Of a stretch of DNA of 11,395 bases, positions 1 to 7,478 are shown piece after piece (position 1 is the stretch's first letter; every line of letters starts with the position of its first letter). A program made the position numbers and the translations under genes. Where the stretch lies: NCBI GenBank assembly GCA_900617975.1, contig UZAE01001817.1, positions 1 to 11,395 of the forward strand, in the 5' to 3' direction. The stretch comes from Rodentolepis nana (taxonomy: Eukaryota > Platyhelminthes > Cestoda > Cyclophyllidea > Hymenolepididae). Under the pieces are notes generated by a model. The model had not been told where the DNA came from, did no database searches, and worked only from the letters and a program-made list of their open reading frames with translations.

Positions 1-69
1 CCGAAGTCAGCTAAAGGGCTAATGATAACTATCATAAAGCTTGAAATTTAAAATGAACAAATAAATATT
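1..69 (+). mobile_element. SINE-like element copy A, 3' end only (cut by window edge)
   Basis: The first bases match the 3' end of the dispersed element found seven more times in this window: GAAGTCAGCTAAAGGGCTAA followed by a TGATAACTATCA palindrome. The last part is diverged and ends in an AAATAAATATTA tail. The rest of the copy lies outside the window, so neither its 5' end nor a target-site duplication can be checked. The 3' boundary is approximate. Confidence 0.7.
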
Positions 70-1345
70 ATCATCTCTCTGGAATAAGTCGTTAGCCATC
101 GCAGTCATTATCACTGAACTAATTATGCGTGTATTTCATGAAAATATTAGTGATTTAGACTGAAGTATAAGTGCGGTGTTCATTCGATTCTATACACACC
201 CCAGGAATTAGGTAATTATATGACTGTTACATTATCTTCAGTCACGTCACATGTACTTGTTCATGTAGATGCTCTTATATGCATGTACTGCTTTGGGTCT
301 TAGAGTAATGTCACTTATTTCATATTTTACCTCATCGTAAACTTCCATGCTAATTCGACGTTTATAAATTGACTATAATCGAACTCTCAATCACGGCCAT
401 CTTTCCATTAATTGATTAATCAACTTACGGATTCTTTTGTGTCACTATGAAACCTGCTGTTAAAAAACCTAAACCCTGATATCTCAGACCTCTCAAAAAC
501 TAACTTCATTTGAACTCAACCTTTACATAAATAGTATGGATAGACTAATAATATTAATTTGAATAAAGCATTTTAGGAAATATAGGGGATGTAGTTGGTA
601 AAGATGTTATCTTTGCCGGAAAATTGTTAAACAATTAGTTTCTCTCCTTAATATGGTCTTTCTATATGTTGGCTTTAATTTTTATTTTGCTCTCTTATAT
701 GTCGTAGTTATCTCGAATACATTGGATGAAAGGAGATTGCGTTTTAGTTAAAAATTCATTTTTTATTAATGAATACTGAAAAAGACTGCTGATAAGTTTT
801 GGAATTAATCTTTCCTGTTCTTGTTGATATCACCGATTGAAAGATTTTATATTGAATGATTTTAGGAGTTATTATACAAATTTATAAACACTTATGGTGG
901 CGACCTACCTCAAACTAATATTTTAGAGTCAAACTAAATAGTTTATCATGTAATGGTTTCTTTAAAGCTAAAAAATTGCCAAGCAACTCACTTTTGATAA
1001 GTGATTCCGACAAAACTGTACCATACATAAAAACATAAAACACTGCACCTCTCAACACAAATCTCAAACAGGAAAACGATTTCAGATAAAAAAATATTTT
1101 ACTTAAAAATATCTTCTCAGAACCGTTCCTTTTAGAAACTCTCCGTATATATATATATATAAACTTTAAACAGTAAGTAAATTTGTTAAAATCCAATTAT
1201 ACTAATCAAATCAATATTAATTTCAAGTGATTAAATTAAATATCTAATCAAAGCTAACATGAACAATTTTTCAAAAAATTCCTTTCATGAAATAAAAACT
1301 ATTTCAAGGATAAATTTAAACAATCTCCCTCTCAAAAAAAAGAAT
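70..1345. other. AT-rich intergenic DNA, no gene seen
   Basis: No reading frame here looks like a gene. A 93-codon open frame on the minus strand (915-1196) is made of low-complexity Lys/Phe/Tyr/Ile codons and runs through a (TA)n microsatellite. Its composition matches the surrounding noncoding DNA. No tRNA or rRNA signature was seen. The right end runs into the 3' flank of gene 1, which is read from the minus strand. Confidence 0.6.
1146..1161. repeat. (TA)8 microsatellite
   Basis: This is an uninterrupted TA dinucleotide run of 16 bases in AT-rich DNA. It is likely length-polymorphic, and no function is implied. Confidence 0.9.
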
Positions 1346-1349
1346 CTTG

Positions 1350-1355
1350 TTTAAT
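1350..1355 (-). terminator. Possible variant polyadenylation signal (ATTAAA) of gene 1
   Basis: On the minus strand, ATTAAA lies about 155 bp past the gene 1 stop codon. It is the commonest natural variant of the AATAAA signal. No canonical AATAAA was seen on this strand between the stop and this point. The region is so AT-rich that a chance match is quite possible. Confidence 0.35.
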
Positions 1356-1509
1356 ATTTGATTATTTTACTCCGACTGAAAATAAGTAAAATAAAAAAAA
1401 ACACACAAAGAAAATTTGAAAGAAATGAAATCATTGAAACTGATATATATGGTACAAATTGAGAAGGCAGCAATGGGAAAGATTAGCTGGTAAGGCGATC
1501 GAATTTCCA

Positions 1510-1950
1510 TTAGTTCATTTGTATTTCAGTCACTGATACCACCTGCTCCTTGGTGAAGAGGTCCATGAGTATGAAAGCCGCGGTCTCAAATGACAGCGTC
1601 ATGGCAATTCCTCCCATGAGCGAGGCCCAGTAATGGTAGTCTCTGAAGAAGATGCAGAGAGCGGCGAGCATTAATATGGCGCCGATTAAAATGATGATAA
1701 AATTGACAACATTCATCCACTTATTGCACTTGAAGACGGCTACAATGGAGATGGCAGCAGCAATCATGAAGAGACATAGGGAAGTAGCCATGAGACCAGT
1801 CATTTGCACGTAGATGTAATCGTTGGCTCGGCAGTGGGTCGAGAAGATGCAACCGCATTCGCCAACAGAGAGACCGACGCCAAGGCAAGTGAAGAGCAAG
1901 ATGGCCAAAAGTGCCAAGACGTATCTGATGTTGAGGTAGTTGATAGTCAT
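1510..1950 (-). CDS. Small four-pass membrane protein, paralogue 1 (146 aa)
   Basis: This encodes a very hydrophobic protein with four predicted membrane helices, at about residues 9-29, 50-73, 80-102 and 110-132. The first loop (30-48) carries Cys32, Cys34 and Cys40; Cys32 and Cys40 are conserved in gene 2 and could form a disulfide. QMTGL opens helix 2, and YWASLMGG followed by an FETAAF segment with a buried Glu forms helix 4. A 14-residue polar tail ending in TEIQMN is absent from gene 2. Size and topology resemble MARVEL or claudin-like tetraspan proteins, but the claudin W-GLW-C-C signature is missing, so the family is unassigned and a membrane-organising or vesicle role is only a guess. 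I chose the ATG at 1950 because the paralogue alignment begins there, A is at -3, and a TATA box lies at 2023-2029. The frame stays open upstream to 2190, but that part would span the promoter. The CDS is visibly GC-richer than its flanks and shows no intron. Confidence 0.88.
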   Translation of the reverse strand: MTINYLNIRYVLALLAILLFTCLGVGLSVGECGCIFSTHCRANDYIYVQMTGLMATSLCLFMIAAAISIVAVFKCNKWMNVVNFIIILIGAILMLAALCIFFRDYHYWASLMGGIAMTLSFETAAFILMDLFTKEQVVSVTEIQMN

Positions 1951-1999
1951 GATAATTGGTTTTTTTTGGTAACTCAGTTGAGTGGAGAAGTGAGGGATA
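1951..1999 (-). other. Short 5' UTR of gene 1 (start approximate)
   Basis: About 40-50 bases separate the expected transcription start, some 30 bases downstream of the TATA box near 1990-2000, from the ATG. The stretch includes an A-rich run just before the start codon. There is no AG splice acceptor next to the ATG, so unlike gene 2 this leader appears unspliced. The start is inferred from TATA spacing only. Confidence 0.5.
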
Positions 2000-2021
2000 T
2001 TTAAATCGCCATATTCTCGAT

Positions 2022-2030
2022 CTTTTATAG
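2022..2030 (-). promoter_or_regulatory. TATA box of gene 1
   Basis: The minus strand reads CTATAAAAGATC, a textbook TATA box about 75 bp upstream of the chosen ATG. The gene 2 promoter has the near-identical CTATAAAAAATC, and this agreement is the main reason to trust both. Confidence 0.75.
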
Positions 2031-2043
2031 TTCCAGAGCGATC

Positions 2044-2084
2044 GGCCAATCTAAGCTGATTGGACAGGCCAAGAGAACGGCCAA
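2044..2084 (-). promoter_or_regulatory. Three TTGGCC motifs upstream of the gene 1 TATA box
   Basis: TTGGCC occurs at 2049-2044, 2072-2067 and 2084-2079 when read in the direction of transcription, about 15 to 55 bp upstream of the TATA box. A CCAAT pentamer is also present on the minus strand at 2063-2059. TTGGC is the half-site known for NFI/CTF factors and overlaps the reverse of CCAAT. The triple occurrence in the same orientation is matched upstream of gene 2, which suggests a shared activator. The factor is not known. Confidence 0.5.
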
Positions 2085-2544
2085 CTACTTGATAATTGAC
2101 GTATAATAGATGAGCGAATACGATTTCATTTCCACTTTGTTGTTTGTTTGAAGTTGTGCATGCGACCACAGAATGTTTGCAAATGTTCATATTGCCTATT
2201 TCATTAAATTTAAATCAAAGGATTCATATCAATGATTTTTTTTAAATGAATATCTTTGATCATTATAATTAATAAATCATTCATATGGTAGTTAGAGGCA
2301 CCTTGAATAGATTTAATTACTACTTTTTTAATCACACAAAAATGACAGTTAAGTTTTATACGGCTTTCAAGCATTAAGCACTAGTTAAATATGTTCTTTT
2401 TTTCTTTCATTTCGACTCGTGTTGCTATAAAGTTGACTAAAAATGCCAAATTTTAAATTGATGATAGTTTTTGTTCAGATATTTCATCTATAAATTGTTG
2501 TGACGAATGGTAGGGACCACACTCGTGTTACGAGAATATGATTC
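2085..2544. other. Gene 1 upstream flank, no further gene
   Basis: This is AT-rich DNA between the gene 1 promoter and SINE copy B. The minus-strand frame extending gene 1 upstream to 2190 gives residues with no counterpart in the paralogue and lies beyond the TATA box, so it is not treated as coding. Nothing else recognisable was seen. Confidence 0.55.
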
Positions 2545-2555
2545 TAAGTTGTTCC

Positions 2556-2863
2556 TGGGGTGTGCGATAGACTTACCTCCACGTGGTGCACCCTGGGCAA
2601 CGTATACTCATACGGCCAAAAAGTCTATTACATGGCAGTTGACTTCAGACTACTATGACCCCACTGTATGTCATATTCGACTACTTCCACAGTACTTATC
2701 CCACCTTTTTTCCACTTTATCTACCTTCGTCTTTGATACACTCTTCTGTTCACCCCCCCCCCTTGAATTTTTTACACCTTGATGTTCCTTCCCCTCTGTG
2801 AAGCCTGAAGTCAACTAATGGGGTAATGATAACAATCAAAACGCCTGCCATTTGATATAATAA
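2556..2863 (+). mobile_element. SINE-like element copy B, full length, with target-site duplication
   Basis: This complete copy starts at TGGGGTGTGCGATAG and ends in an ATAATAATAA-type tail. It is flanked by a perfect 11-bp direct repeat, TAAGTTGTTCC, at 2545-2555 and 2864-2874; the next base T also matches. A direct repeat of this length and an AT microsatellite tail, without terminal inverted repeats, point to target-primed insertion by a LINE machinery. The internal helix ATAGACTT (2567-2574) with AAGTCTAT (2621-2628) is intact, as is the longer-range pair at 2637-2646 and 2807-2816. A C10 run sits at 2753-2762. A 91-codon open frame inside the copy is fortuitous. Confidence 0.88.
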
Positions 2864-2875
2864 TAAGTTGTTCCT

Positions 2876-4049
2876 TGGTATCTATAGTCTACTGTCCCCA
2901 ATGGTGCCGGCTCATTCGAACCCGGGTAGATGAAAATGAAGATTGGAATAGAAAAAAATAATGGTCAATCTTCTCAGTGTTGTGAAAATTGGCTCGAATT
3001 ATAAGAAGAACTGCAGTTGGAAGTATTTGCGAACATAGTGGCTGATGTTAACTTACCTATTTCATCGTGCTTTGTGAATATGGTCAATATCACTTTCCCA
3101 GGAAAAATGCTTTTGTAAATTAATGAACCCGAAATGGCTGATAGGAGTTCTTCGCTTAATTTTTCCGAGTATTTGGCTTGTAATTCATTCGCGGACCATT
3201 ACAAGCAATAAAAGTAACTAAAACAAAAATGGAAAATCAAAATTTATGCAGAATGATAGGTTGGATGGGACATTTAATTAATTAAAATCTGGCTGTACTT
3301 CAATGCTAGCTTGCAAGCATGCCTTTGATAGGTACTCTTAAATCAGGGAAACCAGACAGTTGGCTGATTCTTTTACGTGGCTTCCAAAGATCCATTTGCT
3401 ATTCCCTTCACAAGTACACACTCAGTTAAGAAAAAAAACTAATAATATGGAGACTACACATAATTTCCAATTATACCTGTTGTCCACATATCAGGTGGAT
3501 CGATATTGATAGTCGATTTCAAAACTTGGATCGTTCCAATAGTGATATTCTGATTTTAATATTACTTTCACCAGCCTGTTGTTATTTCTGTTAAGATTGT
3601 CGCGAAATTTAAATTGCTGCTTCCATACTATTTCTCATTTTTTGGAAATATTGAATTTGAAAAGAGTGAGGGTATGTAAAAAGAACGATAAAGATTTGAG
3701 AAATGTCATGAAAAGTTCATTTCAACTTTAATAAAAATTTTTTTTTAAATCCGGAATACTCATTTGAGTCAATTTCATCAGATTTCGTGTTTTGATGTAT
3801 ACTATGAACCAACGTGGTATAATCGAATTTCAAACTTACTATATTTTTGAATTGTTGACCTATTAGAGTCAACTTAAGCTTTTCTTTTCCGAATACGACT
3901 AGTGAAATAGACAATTATTGATTTTATAATCCTCAAATCAGTTATAGCGGTTTCAGATAGAGACTAAGAGATACGGAGAACGCGCCAAATCAGAGAGACA
4001 TTTTGCTATATTGCTTATAAATCTTTAGATATAAAGATAACTCAATGAT
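2876..4049. other. AT-rich intergenic DNA between SINE copies B and C
   Basis: No gene was found. Near 2900-2930 there is a GC-richer patch with a TTCGAACCCGGG core that resembles a tRNA T-arm, but no acceptor or D-arm partner was found around it. A 10-bp palindrome, GCTTGCAAGC, lies at 3309-3318. A 65-codon minus-strand open frame (3717-3914) has no recognisable features. Confidence 0.55.
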
Positions 4050-4061
4050 ATGAATACTAAG

Positions 4062-4500
4062 TGGGGTGTACGATAGATTTACCTCTTCGTGGTGCACCCT
4101 GGGCAACGTATACTCATACGGCAAAAAAATCTATAAACCGGCTGTTGACTCCTAACTTCAAACTACCCCGTCAATTACCTGGCAGTTGACTTCAAACTAC
4201 CATGATCCCATCGGCAGTTGACTTCTGACTCCAAACTGCCATGACCCCACTGTAGGTGTTGACTCCTAACTTCAAACTACCATGACCCCACTGAATGCCA
4301 TATTCCACCACTTCTAGAGTACTCACCTTATCTTTTCTCTGCCTTTGTGTCTGTCTATCTCTTTTATACCCTTGAATAACTTTTCTGTTCCTCCTCTCGA
4401 ATTTTTCTCACTTTGATGTTCCTCCTCTCTATGAAGCCCGAAGTCAGCTAAAGGCCTAATGATAACCATCGAAACACCTGCTATTTGAAATAAATAAATA
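4062..4500 (+). mobile_element. SINE-like element copy C, enlarged by internal duplication
   Basis: This is a full-length copy, longer than the others (about 440 versus about 310 bp) because a segment starting GTTGACT is repeated four times at 4144-4290. It begins TGGGGTGTACGATAG and ends in a (TAAA)n-type tail. A degraded target-site duplication is visible: ATGAATACTAA at 4050-4060 against ATAAATATTAA at 4498-4508, 9 of 11 matching. The right-hand repeat overlaps the tail by a few bases, so the 3' boundary is uncertain. The 5' helix arms have both changed, to ATAGATTT (4073-4080) and AAATCTAT (4127-4134), and still pair perfectly. Confidence 0.82.
4144..4290 (+). repeat. Imperfect four-unit tandem array inside SINE copy C
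   Basis: Units begin with GTTGACT at 4144, 4185, 4217 and 4258, giving steps of 41, 32 and 41 bp. Each unit continues to a CAAACTACC or CAAACTGCC block, mostly followed by ATGAYCCCA; the first unit is degenerate at its end. Units 1 and 4 share a TCCTAACTTC variant and are closest to each other, while unit 3 is most like the single unit in other copies. This suggests stepwise duplication after or during spread of the element. Confidence 0.75.
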
Positions 4501-4508
4501 AATATTAA

Positions 4509-5404
4509 TAGATACCGATAAGTATTTTCAATCATATATTTATATATCTTTACTTTTTTATAAGTATGCAATTTATTAAAATAACCGAAATTCGAATAAA
4601 GCCAATAGGAGAGAACTTGAAGATTATTAAAGTCATAAATAATAAAATGATTTTTAAGAGGAAATACTTAAGAAAATATTTTGTTTTGGGACTTGAAGTC
4701 ATATAATGAAGTCGGTTTCAGTTCTTCTTTAAGGTTGGGTGTCACGTGATTAATTCTATTTCAGTTTATGTCTTCTTCTCATGGCAAATAACTTAAAGCA
4801 AACATTTCATCTCCAGATAATCAGAAGTTTAAGAGGAGGTTCTCCTCCATACTCTTTTCGTTAGAATTCATCTTTTCTTAATGCATCTCGAACAGCAATC
4901 AGTAGTCACCTTCGAGTATGAGGGTAAATATCGCCTATGCTACTTTGAATCATATTTTCTATTTTGCGTCTTCGTCAGTAATCAGTTTAGGTCATATCAT
5001 CGAACTCAGCTTGTTCTTTGCTTTTTCATATGCAAACTGGGTGAAAGTTTTCCTCCACTTTAGTGCATACAATTCAGTCTGTTTACCCGAAGAGCATTTC
5101 TTTCGCAATAGCCAAACAGTGTAACAGAGGTGACCTTTTAGTTAACCTTCAAAATTTAGGATTCCACAAGAGGTATTTTTTACAAACACTTTCGAAGAAA
5201 TCAGTGCTAGTCTGCCTGAATTAACCCATACTTTTCCTTAAAAAAATCAAGATACTATTAAGGGTTGTACAAAAATGTATTTCTGACTTGAAGAACAATC
5301 AATTTATTAATTTAAAATATATGACGAATCTTGTGGTGACTAAAATCCTATACTGAGCAGCATCCTTTCACATAATTTCCGTTACGTCATCCAACGCATT
5401 ACTT
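4509..5404. other. AT-rich intergenic DNA, no convincing gene
   Basis: Two overlapping short open frames (4881-5063 and 4918-5124) encode hydrophobic but unrecognisable peptides. They have no conserved motif, no resemblance to the tetraspan genes and no promoter or splice context. I see nothing else definite here. Confidence 0.5.
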
Positions 5405-5415
5405 ATCAAATTATT

Positions 5416-5759
5416 TATTTATATCAAATCGCAGGCGTTTTGATAGTTATCATTAGCCCTGGAGCTGACTTCGGGGTTTTGATAGTTATCATTAGCCCTG
5501 GAGCTGACTTCGGGGCTTCATGAAGAGGAGAAGGAACACCAAAGCGACAAAAAGTCGAGTGGGGGAACAGCTGAGTGATTCACAGGTGTAAAAGAGACAG
5601 ACAGACAGACACAAAGGCATAAAAGGGGTAAGATGAGTACTGGGTCGAATATGGCAAATAGTCGGGCCATAGTAGTTTGAAGTCAGAAGTCAACTGCCGA
5701 TCAATAAACTTTTTTGCACCACGTCCAGGTAAGTCTATTACGCACCCCCCCCCCCAGCG
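5416..5759 (-). mobile_element. SINE-like element copy D with 39-bp duplication and 5' domain deletion
   Basis: This is a minus-strand copy with its tail at the left end and a C11 run (5745-5755) in place of the usual start. A short direct repeat, AATTATT, at 5409-5415 and 5760-5766 is a plausible target-site duplication. Near the 3' end, 39 bp are duplicated in tandem. In the 5' domain about 25 bp containing the CGTATACTCATACG hairpin are missing, with GCA microhomology at the join. The plus strand carries CAG|GTAAGT at 5726-5734, a perfect 5' splice-site consensus. Confidence 0.82.
5437..5514. repeat. Exact 39-bp tandem duplication in SINE copy D
   Basis: Two adjacent identical 39-bp units (5437-5475 and 5476-5514) run from GTTTTGATAG to GACTTCGGG. 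The perfect identity points to a recent slippage or unequal exchange after the copy inserted. It doubles the TGATAACTATCA palindrome and the right arm of the element's long-range inverted repeat. Confidence 0.92.
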
Positions 5760-5766
5760 AATTATT

Positions 5767-6688
5767 GTATCATTTCTATTTGGCCCCACGACGTTGCACT
5801 TAGTGAAAGCAATTCTACACCTACACCAAATCGTTAACCCTTTTTATGAAGGTGAATTCCTATTTTACTTCAGCTGAAGGTACAAAAGCTTGATCTAAAA
5901 CACAAATCTCCATGGTTTCGGTTAAATGACTTCAAACTGAGGTTTTTTTGGCATAATATTTTTTTAAATAGGATGTGAAATATATGCAATTTATTCAATG
6001 CAAACTCCGTCGTCGATGTCTTTCTACAGTGGGTTTCGCTAATTAGAAACGCCGGGATATTTTCACCTTTAAAGCGCACGCAGGCCCATTAAATAAGTTG
6101 ATCAAACTCGCACTTATTTTGATTTTGAACCATTTACCTGAACTTGAACGATGCATCATCTTCGCTACAAGTCTAGAAAAAAACTATATATATATATATA
6201 TATATATTTCTCCCTATCGGATATGCCCGTTTTTTAACCAAGAAATGGGGTTAGGGTTTCTTGAAAAAATTCTCCATTGAGCAATATTTCTTCACGCGGT
6301 TGCCTGATTCTATACCTATGCATGTAAATCTCGCGTGTGAAATTTCTATGCCGATGTAAGTTCGTACCACACATAGTTTCGAATACTCAGACATAAGCTG
6401 AAGTCACCAATGTCTATCGGGTAATTGTAATATTTGTTTAAACGTATTCAATAATTTTTTTCCCAATGGCAATGCAAAACTCTGTCTTTCTTGTAGTAAG
6501 GTAACCAAAAATGGTGAGAATTAAAATCGACCAATAACAGCAATAGGGATTAAGTATAATACAAAAAAACTAGGATTTTTACTTCAAGGTTAGCGCTATA
6601 ATAATAATCTCTCGTTTAAAATCTCCATTAACAGAACCCCGAAAGTACTCAGTTTCTCAATTTCCAAAGATTAGTGGTCCGTAGATGT
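5767..6688. other. AT-rich intergenic DNA with a TA microsatellite
   Basis: No gene was seen. Minor open frames (5870-6079 minus, 6098-6280 plus) have background composition, and the second reads through the TA repeat. No RNA gene signature was recognised. Confidence 0.55.
6185..6207. repeat. (TA)11 microsatellite
   Basis: This is a pure TA run of 23 bases, the longest dinucleotide tract in the window, and is likely length-polymorphic. Confidence 0.92.
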
Positions 6689-6698
6689 GTTTAAATAG

Positions 6699-7012
6699 CT
6701 GGGGTGTGCGAAAGACTTACCTCCACGTGGTGCACCCTGGGCAACGTATATTCATACGGCAAAAAGTCTATCAAAGGGCAGTTGACTTCTGACTTCAAAC
6801 TGCCATGACCCCACTGTATGCCATATTCGACTACTTCCACGGTACTCACCTCACCATTTTTCTACCTTTGTCTTTGAAGCACTCTTCTGTTCCTCCCCCC
6901 CCCCCACTCTCGACTGTTTTTCCACCTTGATGTTCCTCCCCCTCTGTGAAGCCTGAAGTCAACTAAAGGGCTAATTATAACTATCAGAACGCCTGCTATT
7001 TATATAAATACA
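6699..7012 (+). mobile_element. SINE-like element copy E, full length, with perfect target-site duplication
   Basis: This complete copy is flanked by the perfect 10-bp direct repeat GTTTAAATAG at 6689-6698 and 7013-7022. It starts CTGGGGTGTGCG and ends in a TATATAAATA-type tail. It has a C11 tract at 6895-6905. The long-range inverted repeat arms AGTTGACTTC and GAAGTCAACT are intact, while the 5' helix has one mismatch (AAAGACTT against AAGTCTAT). It lies about 390 bp upstream of the gene 2 TATA box, so it flanks rather than interrupts that promoter. Confidence 0.88.
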
Positions 7013-7281
7013 GTTTAAATAGATTATGATTAATATTTTTTCTATTATCACGATATTAGTAGGTGTAAGGTGATTAAAAAAGCCTCACCAAAGTTTACCC
7101 AATTGGTCATAATTTAATGGATCACCCTCAACTAGGCATCTGGATAACAAACGTACTCAAAAACAAACATTTAGTCCAAAATAGTTAGCAGATATGGCTA
7201 CTAAGTGACCACATCGTGGTGGAAAAGAGAGAGACTGTAAGCCAGTACGCACATAGTATCGTAACGCGGAAATCGTATTCG

Positions 7282-7327
7282 TTACTCGTGTGCTAAGTGC
7301 ATCATAGTGCACATAGCACACGAGTAA
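7282..7327. promoter_or_regulatory. Strong 46-nt hairpin or palindrome upstream of the gene 2 promoter
   Basis: TTACTCGTGTGCTA (7282-7295) and TAGCACACGAGTAA (7314-7327) are perfect 14-bp inverted repeats. Inside them, after one A-A mismatch, GTGCA (7297-7301) pairs with TGCAC (7308-7312) around a six-base TCATAG loop. That gives 19 pairs over 20 positions. It ends about 73 bp upstream of the TATA box. It could be a cruciform or a paired binding site for a dimeric regulator. The stem does not extend outward, so it is shorter than a usual microRNA precursor. A separate ACCAC-ATC-GTGGT inverted repeat is at 7208-7220. Confidence 0.7.
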
Positions 7328-7337
7328 AACAGAAATT

Positions 7338-7359
7338 TTGGCTCCTTGGCTTTTTGGCC
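7338..7359 (+). promoter_or_regulatory. Three TTGGCY motifs upstream of the gene 2 TATA box
   Basis: TTGGCT (7338-7343), TTGGCT (7346-7351) and TTGGCC (7354-7359) are spaced exactly 8 bp start to start, about 40-60 bp upstream of the TATA box. Gene 1 has three TTGGCC motifs in the same orientation relative to transcription. NFI-type factors bind TTGGC half-sites, but which protein binds here is unknown. Confidence 0.5.
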
Positions 7360-7399
7360 TATCGTGGCGGAGGTGTTTCGAACATTTAGGGGCCAGGGC

Positions 7400-7408
7400 C
7401 TATAAAAA
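7400..7408 (+). promoter_or_regulatory. TATA box of gene 2
   Basis: CTATAAAAAATC follows a GC-richer stretch. About 30 bp downstream is a TTCAATT segment that could serve as initiator (start near 7433), followed by a short leader and a perfect splice donor. The close match to the gene 1 TATA context supports this as the core promoter. Confidence 0.7.
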
Positions 7409-7432
7409 ATCAACGAGCTGAGGGTGGTGATT

Positions 7433-7478
7433 CAATTAGTCTCCACGCTCATTCACAGGACTACTCTCATACCTTCTG
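7433..7478 (+). other. Noncoding first exon of gene 2 (inferred)
   Basis: The stretch from the expected start to the splice donor CTG|GTAAGT at 7478/7479 is about 46 bases, pyrimidine-rich and has no ATG. It would be joined to the CDS exon at 9124. The exon start is inferred from TATA spacing. The join is inferred from matching consensus signals, not from transcript data. Confidence 0.6.

Noticed and set aside
915..1196. 93-codon minus-strand open frame
   Set aside because: It is low-complexity, runs through a (TA)n tract and has no recognisable motif.
1951..2190. In-frame upstream extension of gene 1 by 80 codons
   Set aside because: The extra residues have no counterpart in the paralogue and would cover the TATA box and the TTGGCC motifs. 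The ATG at 1950 aligns with the gene 2 start.
2581..2650. Pol III A/B boxes or a 7SL/Alu-like head (TGGTGCACCCTGG, CCTGGGCAAC) in the SINE
   Set aside because: The A-box-like word has one key mismatch, the best B-box candidate (CTTCAAACTACC) matches poorly, and the Alu-like decamer is too short to mean anything.
2507..2782. Open frame through SINE copy B, with similar ones in copies C, D, G and H
   Set aside because: They lie in the repeat, differ in frame and strand between copies, and depend on copy-specific changes. No protein sequence is conserved across the family.
2820..2855. The SINE 3' end (CTAATGA, a TGATA-AC-TATCA foldback, then AAAAC and GCC) looks like a hammerhead ribozyme core
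   Set aside because: The invariant CUGANGA box would need a G where these copies have A, and the GAAA box is usually TCAAAA; only copy C has GAAAC. No proper stem I and III arrangement was seen. It is a resemblance only, though flatworm SINEs with hammerheads are known.
2556..2863. The element as a MITE or other DNA transposon
   Set aside because: There are no terminal inverted repeats, the duplications vary from 10 to 13 bp, and the 3' end is a microsatellite tail, which fits retroposition better.
4144..4290. Regularly spaced repeats resembling a tiny CRISPR or satellite array
   Set aside because: The units are contiguous duplications inside a SINE copy, with no unique spacers, in a eukaryotic context.
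4881..5124. Two overlapping hydrophobic open frames
   Set aside because: They are short, have background composition and no family motif, do not resemble the tetraspan genes and lack promoter or splice context.
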